A DNA stretch of 64,000 nucleotides from an uncultured Mediterraneibacter sp. (GTDB lineage: Bacteria; Bacillota; Clostridia; Lachnospirales; Lachnospiraceae). The notes beneath the pieces were generated by a model, which did not search any database, was not told the DNA's origin, and saw only the letters and a list, made by a program, of their open reading frames with translations. The translations under genes were made by a program, and so were the position numbers. This document shows, one piece after another, positions 9,913 through 17,385 of the stretch (position 1 is the stretch's first letter; every line of letters begins with the position of its first letter). The stretch is taken from positions 22,361-86,360 of the forward strand of contig NZ_CAKRGI010000005.1 in assembly GCF_934330165.1 (NCBI RefSeq). Reading direction: 5' to 3'.

Positions 9913-10353
9913 ATGGACTTATCAAACTTAAGACCGGCAGACGGTTCTAAACAGAGTGATAATTTCAGAAGAGGCCGTGGTCATGGTTCAGGAAACGGAA
10001 AGACAGCCGGAAAGGGCCATAAAGGACAGAAGGCTCGTTCAGGAGCTACAAGACCTGGTTTTGAAGGCGGTCAGATGCCTTTATACAGAAGAATTCCTAA
10101 GAGAGGTTTCACATGCAGAAACTCTAAGACAATCGTAGGAATCAATTTAGACGTACTTGAGAGATTTGAAGATGGAGCTACAGTATCAGTTGACACACTG
10201 ATCGAGGCTGGTATCGTTAAAAATCCGAGAGATGGCGTTAAAATTCTTGGAAATGGAGAGTTAACTAAGAAGCTTACAGTTCAGGCTAATGCATTCAGTG
10301 CAAAAGCTGCAGAGAAGATTGAAGCTCTTGGTGGAAAAGCAGAGGTGATCTAA
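9913..10353 (+). CDS. rplO: 50S ribosomal protein L15
   Basis: L15 is a late assembly protein with a long glycine- and arginine-rich N-terminal extension, seen here as [20 protein letters not shown] and [18 protein letters not shown]. 146 codons. Its stop overlaps the secY start (TAATG), suggesting coupled translation. Confidence 0.98.
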   Translation: MDLSNLRPADGSKQSDNFRRGRGHGSGNGKTAGKGHKGQKARSGATRPGFEGGQMPLYRRIPKRGFTCRNSKTIVGINLDVLERFEDGATVSVDTLIEAGIVKNPRDGVKILGNGELTKKLTVQANAFSAKAAEKIEALGGKAEVI

Positions 10354-11705
10354 TGCTTAAAACCGTGCGTAATGCGTTTAAGGTTGAGGATATAAGGAAA
10401 AGATTACTGTATACACTGCTTATGCTCGTAGTTGTAAGATTTGGATCTCAGCTCCCGACACCGGGAGTTGATCCAACCTTTATCCAGAATTTCTTTGCAC
10501 AGCAGACCGGTGATGCATTCAATTTCTTTGAGGCATTTACGGGGGGATCCTTTACAAGAATGTCGGTGTTTGCTCTGAGTATTACACCGTATATCACATC
10601 ATCCATCATCATGCAGCTGCTGACGATTGCAATTCCGAAGCTTGAAGAAATGCAGAAAGATGGAGAAGACGGAAGAAAGAAGATTGCTGCAATCACAAGA
10701 TATGTGACAGTTGGACTTGCTTTGATCGAGTCTATCGCTATGTCAATCGGATTCGGACGTCAGGGACTTCTCGTTGATTATAATTTCGTAAACTGTGCAA
10801 TCGTTGTGTGTACACTGACTGCAGGAAGTGCATTCCTGATGTGGATCGGTGAGCGTATTACGGAGAAGGGTGTTGGAAACGGTATCTCAATCGTTCTTCT
10901 TATCAATATCATTTCCCGTGTACCGGATGACCTTGTAACTTTGTATACACAGTTCATGAGTGGAAAGAAGCTTGCTAAGGCAGGACTTGCCGGAATTATT
11001 ATTCTTGCTATTTTACTGGTAGTAATCGTATTTGTTATCATTCTTCAGGATGGTGAGAGAAGAATTGCGGTACAGTATTCCAAGAAAGTTCAGGGAAGAA
11101 AGACATATGGCGGTCAGTCAAGTCATATTCCTCTGAAAGTGAATACAGCCGGCGTTATCCCGGTTATCTTTTCATCTTCGTTGATGCAGACTCCGATCGT
11201 TATCGCTCAGTTCCTTGGAAAAGGAAATGGAACAGGTATCGGAAGCAAGATCCTTGCAGGTCTGAACTCGAATAACTGGTGTGATCCTGAGAATCCGATT
11301 TATTCGATCGGACTCGTGGTTTACATTTTACTTACAATATTCTTTGCATATTTCTACACATCGATTACATTTAATCCGATGGAGATTGCAAATAATATGA
11401 AAAAGAGCGGTGGATTTATCCCGGGAATCCGTCCCGGAAAACCGACTGTAGATTATCTGACAAAGATTCTGAACTATGTCATCTTTATCGGAGCATGCGG
11501 TCTGATCATCGTTCAGGTGATCCCATACTTCTTTAACGGTGTATTCGGTGCGAATGTTTCCTTTGGAGGAACATCCTTGATCATCATCGTAGGAGTTGTC
11601 CTTGAGACAATTAAGAAGATTGAATCACAGATGCTTGTAAGAAATTACACAGGATTTTTAAATAATAAGGGAAGCAATATGAAGAACAGCTACCTTGGAT
11701 ATTAG
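10353..11705 (+). CDS. secY: Protein translocase channel SecY
   Basis: SecY forms the membrane channel for Sec-dependent export and insertion. The 450-residue protein has the usual hydrophobic segments. Family motifs include FTGGSFTRMSVFALSITPYI in the first third, GERITEKGVGNGISIVL, and the cytoplasmic QDGERRIAVQYSKKVQGRK loop. The start overlaps rplO. A stable hairpin and then adk follow. Confidence 0.98.
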   Translation: MLKTVRNAFKVEDIRKRLLYTLLMLVVVRFGSQLPTPGVDPTFIQNFFAQQTGDAFNFFEAFTGGSFTRMSVFALSITPYITSSIIMQLLTIAIPKLEEMQKDGEDGRKKIAAITRYVTVGLALIESIAMSIGFGRQGLLVDYNFVNCAIVVCTLTAGSAFLMWIGERITEKGVGNGISIVLLINIISRVPDDLVTLYTQFMSGKKLAKAGLAGIIILAILLVVIVFVIILQDGERRIAVQYSKKVQGRKTYGGQSSHIPLKVNTAGVIPVIFSSSLMQTPIVIAQFLGKGNGTGIGSKILAGLNSNNWCDPENPIYSIGLVVYILLTIFFAYFYTSITFNPMEIANNMKKSGGFIPGIRPGKPTVDYLTKILNYVIFIGACGLIIVQVIPYFFNGVFGANVSFGGTSLIIIVGVVLETIKKIESQMLVRNYTGFLNNKGSNMKNSYLGY

Positions 11706-11711
11706 AAGACA

Positions 11712-11764
11712 TTTAGCTCGCCCCGATTTTGTCCTTGAAAGAGGACAGAACGAAGCGAGTTAAA
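11712..11764 (+). promoter_or_regulatory. Strong hairpin in the secY-adk spacer
   Basis: TTTAGCTCGC (11712-11721) pairs with GCGAGTTAAA (11755-11764), one G-U pair. TTTTGTCC (11727-11734) pairs with GGACAGAA (11743-11750) inside it. There is no T-run, so it is more likely an mRNA processing or stability element than a terminator. Confidence 0.5.
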
Positions 11765-11787
11765 GTTATATAAAGGAGGATGAGACT

Positions 11788-12432
11788 ATGAAGATCATCA
11801 TGTTGGGAGCTCCGGGAGCCGGAAAAGGAACTCAGGCAAAGAAAATTGCAGAAAAATACAGTATTCCTCATATTTCTACAGGAGATATTTTCAGAGCCAA
11901 CATCAAGAATGGAACAGAACTTGGTCAGAAGGCAAAGACTTATATGGATCAGGGACTTCTTGTACCGGATGAACTGGTTGTTGACCTGGTTGTGGACAGA
12001 GTGAATCAGGATGACTGTGCGAATGGATATGTGCTTGATGGATTTCCGCGTACGATCCCACAGGCAGAGGCACTTGATAAAGCACTTAAGGAACTGGGAC
12101 AGAAGATCGATTATGCAATCAATGTAGAAGTACCGGATGAAAATATTGTCAACCGTATGTCCGGAAGAAGAGCATGCGTTGACTGTGGAGCAACATATCA
12201 TATTGTGTATGCACCAACTTCCAAAGAGGGAATTTGTGACAAATGTGGTGGCGGACTCATTCTCAGAGATGATGATAAGCCAGAGACAGTCCTGAAAAGA
12301 CTGGGCGTATATCATGAGCAGACTCAGCCATTGATCGATTATTATACAGAAGCCGGAATATTAAAAGAGGTTGACGGAACAATCGATATCAATGATGTAT
12401 TTGCTGAGATCGTTAAGATTCTGGGAGAATAA
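11788..12432 (+). CDS. adk: Adenylate kinase, zinc-containing
   Basis: Converts ATP plus AMP to two ADP. The 214 residues show the P-loop [10 protein letters not shown] at residues 7-16, the DGFPRT motif near 84-89, and a LID with CVDCG and CDKCGG that should bind zinc, as in Gram-positive long-form kinases. AAAGGAGGA precedes the start. Its place after secY is standard. Confidence 0.98.
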   Translation: MKIIMLGAPGAGKGTQAKKIAEKYSIPHISTGDIFRANIKNGTELGQKAKTYMDQGLLVPDELVVDLVVDRVNQDDCANGYVLDGFPRTIPQAEALDKALKELGQKIDYAINVEVPDENIVNRMSGRRACVDCGATYHIVYAPTSKEGICDKCGGGLILRDDDKPETVLKRLGVYHEQTQPLIDYYTEAGILKEVDGTIDINDVFAEIVKILGE

Positions 12433-12434
12433 TC

Positions 12435-12680
12435 ATGAATTACAGACCCGGAATGATCGTAAGATCAAAAGCCGGACACGATAAAGACCATGTATATGTT
12501 ATTATCCGTGTCGAAAAGAATTATTTATATCTGTCTGATGGTGATTTAAAACCTTTAAATCAGATGAAAAAAAAGAATGTAAGACATCTTCAACCGATAT
12601 TATCTGAATATGCAGAAGATATATCGGCAGATGAGGCCATCAGGAGTTTATGCAGGAGGATTAAAAATGTCAAAAACTGA
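12435..12680 (+). CDS. Small KOW-domain RNA-binding-like protein
   Basis: An 81-residue basic protein starting [24 protein letters not shown], matching the KOW/L14e-like small proteins found between adk or map and infA in clostridia. It starts three bases after adk and overlaps infA by 14 bases. An RNA or ribosome-linked role is likely from fold and context, but unproven. No methionine aminopeptidase gene lies between adk and infA here. Confidence 0.75.
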   Translation: MNYRPGMIVRSKAGHDKDHVYVIIRVEKNYLYLSDGDLKPLNQMKKKNVRHLQPILSEYAEDISADEAIRSLCRRIKNVKN

Positions 12681-12885
12681 CGTGATTGAAATTGAAGGGG
12701 TTGTAGTTGAAAAACTTCCTAACGCAATGTTCAAAGTAGAACTGGAGAACGGCCACATTGTGCTGGCACATATTAGCGGAAAGCTGCGTATGAATTTCAT
12801 CAAGATTCTGCCGGGAGATAAGGTGACCTTAGAGATGTCGCCATATGATTTGAGCAAGGGAAGAATCGTCTGGAGAGATAAATAA
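12667..12885 (+). CDS. infA: Translation initiation factor IF-1
   Basis: IF-1 binds the 30S A site during initiation. The 72-residue OB-fold protein reads [22 protein letters not shown] and contains [26 protein letters not shown] upstream selects ATG 12667 over an in-frame ATG 57 bases earlier that lies in the preceding gene. A terminator follows. Confidence 0.97.
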   Translation: MSKTDVIEIEGVVVEKLPNAMFKVELENGHIVLAHISGKLRMNFIKILPGDKVTLEMSPYDLSKGRIVWRDK

Positions 12886-12926
12886 ACAACACTGCTTCTT
12901 AATAAGAAGAACAGTTCAATAAGCAG

Positions 12927-12982
12927 AAGACCTCTGAAAGATAGAAAGGTTAAAACCTGAAATTTTTCAAAGGTCTTTTTTA
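12927..12982 (+). terminator. Intrinsic terminator after infA
   Basis: AAGACCT (12927-12933) pairs with AGGTCTT (12971-12977), extended by TGAAA/TTTCA. An inner AGGTT/AACCT hairpin (12947-12958) sits in the loop. A T-run follows at 12976-12981. It should end most S10-spc transcription. Confidence 0.75.
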
Positions 12983-13043
12983 AAAAGGTCAAAAAAGATT
13001 TTGAAAAGGCTGAAAAAGATTTGAGAAAGTTGAAAAAAGATGC

Positions 13044-13073
13044 TTGACTTTACACAAGTGTTGGTGATACAAT
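13044..13073 (+). promoter_or_regulatory. Promoter of the rpmJ-rplQ transcription unit
   Basis: TTGACT (13044-13049) and TACAAT (13068-13073) with an 18-base spacer. An A-rich tract upstream could act as an UP element. With the terminator before it, this makes the alpha segment a separate transcription unit. Confidence 0.75.
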
Positions 13074-13156
13074 ATGAAATGGTCATTTTTGGATAGGTGT
13101 GACCAAAAATACCAGAATATATATAGGCAGAGCAAAATAGGGAAGGAGGATTTAAC

Positions 13157-13270
13157 ATGAAGGTTAGATCATCAGTAAAACCAATTTGTGAAAAATGCAA
13201 AATCATTAAAAGAAAAGGTAGTATCAGAGTAATCTGTGAGAACCCGAAGCACAAGCAGCGTCAGGGCTAA
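13157..13270 (+). CDS. rpmJ: 50S ribosomal protein L36, zinc type
   Basis: A 37-codon gene reading [20 protein letters not shown]. Cys11, Cys14, Cys27 and His32 form the zinc ribbon. GGAAGGAGGA lies just upstream. It is the smallest 50S protein and normally sits between infA and rpsM, as here. Confidence 0.97.
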   Translation: MKVRSSVKPICEKCKIIKRKGSIRVICENPKHKQRQG

Positions 13271-13796
13271 GGCAGGCATTGAACACTTAATGAGTGCAAG
13301 CATAAGCGTAGCACGAATTTAGTGAGAAAGCCCATCAGGAGACTTGGTGAGGTATTATCGAACCTAGTCGAGTGATGTAACTGATACTTTGTGCAAATTA
13401 AAGCGGCTGACAGCCGGACACGCCAGGAAGCGTGGGCTGTTTAATATACAGTGAGGATACACCGCTGCTGTTCGCAGGTACCGACAGAGCGTGTGGTCTG
13501 GGCATCACTCGAACGTTTGCTGTCCGGTAAAGGACAAGAGTTGTATGCTATTGTATATTGCTTATAATACCCGGCATTTGCATTGGCGGATGAAAGTATG
13601 ATCCGTGCCGGGAAAGGGTATGTAGTTTCCGTACATGCCTGGGCTGGGATATTGGAAAGATACATTCCGGTAGGATGCAGCATGAACAGATGACACCATT
13701 CTTTCTATATTATATAGAAGATATCTGATTCGCATTCACAGCCTCAGTTAGGGACAATGAACAAGAAAACCAGAAAAGAAAATGGAGGAAAGACAC
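13271..13796 (+). promoter_or_regulatory. Long structured spacer and leader before rpsM
   Basis: No gene is visible in this 526-base spacer. Its first 110 bases resemble the rpsH-rplF repeat spacer. Then come compact hairpins. CAGCC/GGCTG (13411-13415 with 13435-13439) stacks on CACGC/GCGTG (13419-13423 with 13430-13434). CCCGGCA/TGCCGGG (about 13570-13614) has CGGAT/ATCCG inside. A TGTCC/GGACA hairpin lies near 13530. An S4- or S13-responsive leader is a reasonable inference because rpsM and rpsD follow. Confidence 0.55.
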
Positions 13797-14165
13797 ATGG
13801 CTCGTATTGCAGGTGTAGACTTACCAAGAGACAAACGTGTAGAAATCGGTCTTACTTATATCTACGGAATTGGTAGAACAAGTGCAGATCGTATCTTAAA
13901 GGATGCAGGAGTAAATCCTGATACCCGTGTAAGAGATCTTACAAGTGAAGAAGTAAAGAAGATCAGTGCAGTAATTGATGAGACTCAGGTAGTAGAAGGA
14001 GACCTCAGAAGAGAGATCCAGCTGAATATCAAGAGACTGAAAGAAATCGGATGCTACCGTGGAATCCGTCACAGAAAAGGACTTCCGGTACGTGGTCAGA
14101 AGACAAAGACTAATGCAAGAACTTGCAAAGGTCCTAAGAGAACTGTAGCAAATAAGAAGAAATAA
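13797..14165 (+). CDS. rpsM: 30S ribosomal protein S13
   Basis: S13 forms 30S head bridges to the 50S subunit. The 122 residues start [26 protein letters not shown] and end with the basic [19 protein letters not shown] tail. An in-frame ATG 15 bases upstream overlaps the AATGGAGGAAA ribosome-binding region, so 13797 is used. Confidence 0.98.
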   Translation: MARIAGVDLPRDKRVEIGLTYIYGIGRTSADRILKDAGVNPDTRVRDLTSEEVKKISAVIDETQVVEGDLRREIQLNIKRLKEIGCYRGIRHRKGLPVRGQKTKTNARTCKGPKRTVANKKK

Positions 14166-14202
14166 TTAAACGTATAAAATAGAAGAAAGTAGGTTAGTTT
14201 AA

Positions 14203-14598
14203 ATGGCTAAGAAAGTTGCGAAAAAAGTAACAAAAAAGCGTGTCAAGAAAAACGTTGAACGCGGACAGGCACATATCCAGTCATCCTTTAACAATACAAT
14301 TGTTACACTGACGGATACTCAGGGAAATGCTCTTTCATGGGCAAGTGCAGGCGGTCTGGGATTTAGAGGTTCAAGAAAATCTACTCCATATGCAGCACAG
14401 ATGGCAGCTGAGACAGCAGCAAAGGCAGCATTAGTACATGGTCTTAAGTCAGTAGATGTATTTGTAAAAGGACCAGGATCAGGAAGAGAAGCAGCAATCC
14501 GTGCACTTCAGGCATGCGGAATCGATGTAGTAAGTATCAAAGACGTAACTCCGGTACCGCACAACGGATGTCGTCCACCGAAGCGCAGAAGAGTCTAA
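14203..14598 (+). CDS. rpsK: 30S ribosomal protein S11
   Basis: S11 lines the 30S platform near the E site. The 131 residues have a lysine-rich N-terminus and the family motifs [15 protein letters not shown] and the C-terminal [18 protein letters not shown]. It follows rpsM after 37 bases and precedes rpsD, the classic alpha-operon order. Confidence 0.98.
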   Translation: MAKKVAKKVTKKRVKKNVERGQAHIQSSFNNTIVTLTDTQGNALSWASAGGLGFRGSRKSTPYAAQMAAETAAKAALVHGLKSVDVFVKGPGSGREAAIRALQACGIDVVSIKDVTPVPHNGCRPPKRRRV

Positions 14599-14688
14599 TT
14601 ACAATTCTGCTGCATGAGATAAGCAATATAGTAAATGTTGATACAGCGGAGAGTACCGTTGACATGTATATAAATTAGGAGGATAGAA

Positions 14689-15282
14689 ATGGCAGTAAAT
14701 AGAGTTCCTGTTCTTAAAAGATGCCGTTCATTAGGAATGGATCCGATTTACCTCGGAATCAATAAGAAATCTAACAGACAGTTAAAAAGAGCAAATAGAA
14801 AGATGAGCGAGTACGGTCTTCAGCTTCGCGAGAAGCAGAAAGCTAAATTCATCTATGGTGTGCTTGAGAAACCTTTCAGAAACTACTATGCAAAAGCTAA
14901 GCAGATGGAAGGTATGACAGGTGAGAACCTGATGATCATTCTTGAGTCAAGACTGGACAATGTAGTATTCCGTCTTGGACTTGCAAGAACAAGAAAAGAA
15001 GCAAGACAGATCGTTGATCACAAGCATGTACTCGTAAACGGCAAGCAGGTAAATATCCCATCTTACCTTGTAAAAGCCGGAGATACAATTGAGATCAAAG
15101 AGAATAAAAAAGGCTCACAGAGATACAAAGAGATTCTTGAAGCTACAGCAGGCAATATGGTTCCGGAGTGGCTTGAAGCAGACGCTGAGAATCTGAAAGG
15201 TGCAGTAAAAGAGCTTCCGGCAAGAGAAGCCATCGACGTTCCGGTTGATGAGATGTTAATCGTCGAGCTGTATTCTAAATAA
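14689..15282 (+). CDS. rpsD: 30S ribosomal protein S4
   Basis: S4 nucleates 30S assembly and is a known autoregulator in several bacteria. The 197-residue protein contains the S4 RNA-binding domain, with [31 protein letters not shown] at about 90-120. It lacks the CxxC pair seen in zinc-type S4. TTAGGAGGA precedes the start. In B. subtilis rpsD stands alone; here it is in the alpha cluster. Confidence 0.97.
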   Translation: MAVNRVPVLKRCRSLGMDPIYLGINKKSNRQLKRANRKMSEYGLQLREKQKAKFIYGVLEKPFRNYYAKAKQMEGMTGENLMIILESRLDNVVFRLGLARTRKEARQIVDHKHVLVNGKQVNIPSYLVKAGDTIEIKENKKGSQRYKEILEATAGNMVPEWLEADAENLKGAVKELPAREAIDVPVDEMLIVELYSK

Positions 15283-15294
15283 TAGAATCATAAA

Positions 15295-15332
15295 TTCGGA
15301 TCATTTGCAAAGGATCTGCAGACTGATCCGAA
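15295..15332 (+). promoter_or_regulatory. Hairpin in the rpsD-rpoA spacer
   Basis: TTCGGATCA (15295-15303) pairs perfectly with TGATCCGAA (15324-15332), with a further TGCA/TGCA step inside. No T-run follows, so it is probably a stability or processing element separating rpsD from rpoA. Confidence 0.45.
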
Positions 15333-15395
15333 CTATCATAGATACAGTTTTGTACCCCCTCAACGTAGATTAAGCCCATAAGGAGGGTCTGTGTA

Positions 15396-16355
15396 GTGTT
15401 TGATTTTAATAAACCTAATATTGAAATTACAGATGTTTCAGATGACAAGAAATACGGAAGATTTGTCGTAGAACCGCTGGAGAGAGGATACGGAACTACG
15501 CTGGGAAATTCCCTGAGAAGAATTATGCTTTCTTCTCTTCCGGGAGCAGCGATCAGTTCAGTAAAAATCGACGGTGTACTGCACGAGTTCAGTTCCATCC
15601 CGGGTGTTAAAGAAGATGTGACAGAGATTATCATGAACCTGAAATCCCTGGCGATCAAGAACACTTCTGAGTCTGATGAAGTAAAGACAGCCTATATCGA
15701 ATACGAAGGAGAAGGCGTTGTAACCGGTGCTGATATCCAGGCTGATTCTGATATTGAGATCGTAAATCCGGAGCAGGTAATTGCTACATTAAGCGGTGGC
15801 AAGGACAGCAAGCTCTATATGGAACTCACGATCACAAAAGGAAGAGGATATGTAAGTTCAGATAAGAATAAGACAGAAGATATGCCGATCGGTGTACTTC
15901 CGATTGATTCTATTTACACTCCGATCGATCGTGTAAATCTGACAGTACAGAATACCCGTGTTGGTCAGATCACAGATTATGACAAGCTGACACTGGATGT
16001 GTGGACAAAAGGTACAATGGCTCCTGATGAAGCAGTCAGTCTTGCCGCAAAAGTTTTAAGTGAACACTTGAAGCTCTTTATCGATCTTTCTGAAGTTGCA
16101 CAGCAGGCAGAAGTTATGATCGAAAAAGAAGATGATGAAAAAGAAAAGGTTCTTGAGATGAGCATTGACGAGCTTGAACTTTCAGTTCGTTCTTATAACT
16201 GTCTGAAGAGAGCTGGCATCAATACCGTTGAAGAGCTTACAAATAAGACTCCTGAAGATATGATGAAAGTTCGTAATCTCGGACGTAAATCCCTTGAGGA
16301 AGTACTTGCTAAGCTGAAAGAACTTAATCTTGAACTGAACCATAGTGAAGAGTAA
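15396..16355 (+). CDS. rpoA: RNA polymerase subunit alpha
   Basis: Scaffold for polymerase assembly and contact for UP elements and activators. The 319 residues start at a GTG preceded by AAGGAGGG and read [15 protein letters not shown]. The N-terminal assembly domain has [23 protein letters not shown]; the C-terminal domain ends near [19 protein letters not shown], the helix-hairpin-helix DNA contact. Confidence 0.98.
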   Translation: MFDFNKPNIEITDVSDDKKYGRFVVEPLERGYGTTLGNSLRRIMLSSLPGAAISSVKIDGVLHEFSSIPGVKEDVTEIIMNLKSLAIKNTSESDEVKTAYIEYEGEGVVTGADIQADSDIEIVNPEQVIATLSGGKDSKLYMELTITKGRGYVSSDKNKTEDMPIGVLPIDSIYTPIDRVNLTVQNTRVGQITDYDKLTLDVWTKGTMAPDEAVSLAAKVLSEHLKLFIDLSEVAQQAEVMIEKEDDEKEKVLEMSIDELELSVRSYNCLKRAGINTVEELTNKTPEDMMKVRNLGRKSLEEVLAKLKELNLELNHSEE

Positions 16356-16510
16356 GATCCTGTCGTAAAGACAGAAGAAACCGAAGCATCGTTTGAGATG
16401 TTCGGCAGTGATTGAATATCCTGTCGGTAAGCCCGAAGAGTTCGGCAGGAGCATTTGATTAATAAGTCCGAAGATGCATAACCAAATGTGAATTAATGGA
16501 GGAATAAAAA
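16356..16510 (+). promoter_or_regulatory. Tandem structured spacer before rplQ
   Basis: Two imperfect copies of one unit, each with CCTGTCG at its 5' side and TTCGGCAG at its 3' side, occupy about 16359-16408 and 16420-16449. Hairpins such as CCGAAGCATC/GATGTTCGG (16381-16405) and CCGAA/TTCGG (16433-16445) can form. A control element for rplQ is inference. Confidence 0.4.
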
Positions 16511-17029
16511 ATGGCAAAGTATAGAAAGCTCGGCAGAACAGCCAGCCAGAGAAAAGCTTTACTGAGAAACCAGGTAACAGCACTTCTTAGCAACGGAAAG
16601 ATCGTTACTACAGAAGCTAAGGCAAAAGAGATCCGTAAGCAGGCAGAAAGCCTGATCGCTCTTGCTGTAAAAGAAAAAGATAACTATGAAGAAGTTACAG
16701 TAAAGGCTAAAGTTGCACGCAAAGATGCTGATGGCAAGCGTGTAAAAGAAGTCGTTGATGGAAAGAAAGTTACTGTATACGACGAAGTAGAAAAGACAAT
16801 TAAGAAAGATAAGCCAAGCAGACTGCACGCAAGACGTCAGATGCTCAAAGTTCTCTTCCCGGTTAAAGAAGGCGAGAAGAAGAATATGAAAGAAGTAGAT
16901 ATGGTTGCAAAGCTCTTTGATGAGATCGCACCGAAGTATGCAGACCGTAACGGTGGTTATACAAGAATCGTAAAGATTGGTCAGCGTAAAGGTGACGCAG
17001 CTATGGAAGTTCTGATCGAGCTTGTATAA
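16511..17029 (+). CDS. rplQ: 50S ribosomal protein L17, enlarged form
   Basis: L17 binds near the tunnel exit. The N-terminal [26 protein letters not shown] is typical. At 172 residues it is about 45-50 longer than common L17 proteins; a charged segment at about 60-110 (with [21 protein letters not shown]) is inserted before the conserved RRQMLKVLF and [24 protein letters not shown] precedes the start. Last gene of the ribosomal block. Confidence 0.96.
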   Translation: MAKYRKLGRTASQRKALLRNQVTALLSNGKIVTTEAKAKEIRKQAESLIALAVKEKDNYEEVTVKAKVARKDADGKRVKEVVDGKKVTVYDEVEKTIKKDKPSRLHARRQMLKVLFPVKEGEKKNMKEVDMVAKLFDEIAPKYADRNGGYTRIVKIGQRKGDAAMEVLIELV

Positions 17030-17068
17030 TCTATATTAGAATTTATATCAGATATTGGAAATTCTATG

Positions 17069-17106
17069 ATCCTCTGTGGGATGGGCTAGTCCTGCAGAGG
17101 ATTTTT
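17069..17106 (+). terminator. Terminator after rplQ
   Basis: ATCCTCTG (17069-17076) pairs with CAGAGGAT (17095-17102), followed by TTTTT. Ends the rpmJ-rplQ unit. Conserved RNA elements downstream of rplQ have been described in some Firmicutes; membership cannot be judged here. Confidence 0.75.
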
Positions 17107-17265
17107 AGCATATATTTGAAAAATTATCAAAGTAAAAGCAAAATGAGTCATAAAATAATCATAATAGCAAAGAAAAATACTGGTTACAGGATGCATGAGA
17201 GTGTTCTAAAAGGTTTGAAAAAATCATGGATTTGGTGAAAATGCACAAAAGAATACCCCAAAAAT

Positions 17266-17309
17266 ATGTTAAATTATTAACAGAAGCAGCATTGACAATT
17301 TATTAACGA
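17266..17309 (+). promoter_or_regulatory. Two Rex-type operators upstream of adhE
   Basis: TGTTAA-ATTA-TTAACA (17267-17282) is a perfect palindrome matching the clostridial Rex consensus TTGTTAA-N4-TTAACAA except at the outer bases. A weaker copy, TTGACAA-TTTA-TTAACGA (17292-17309), overlaps the -35 element. Rex represses fermentation genes until NADH is high, which fits adhE. Confidence 0.75.
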
Positions 17310-17321
17310 ACGAGTTATACT
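17292..17321 (+). promoter_or_regulatory. adhE promoter
   Basis: TTGACA (17292-17297) and TATACT (17316-17321), 18-base spacer. The -35 lies in the second Rex-type site, so bound repressor would block polymerase directly. Confidence 0.8.
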
Positions 17322-17385
17322 AATAACTGTGATCAGGAATGACCTGATAGGAAATGATTCATTCAAGTACAGGAGGAATAATCTA

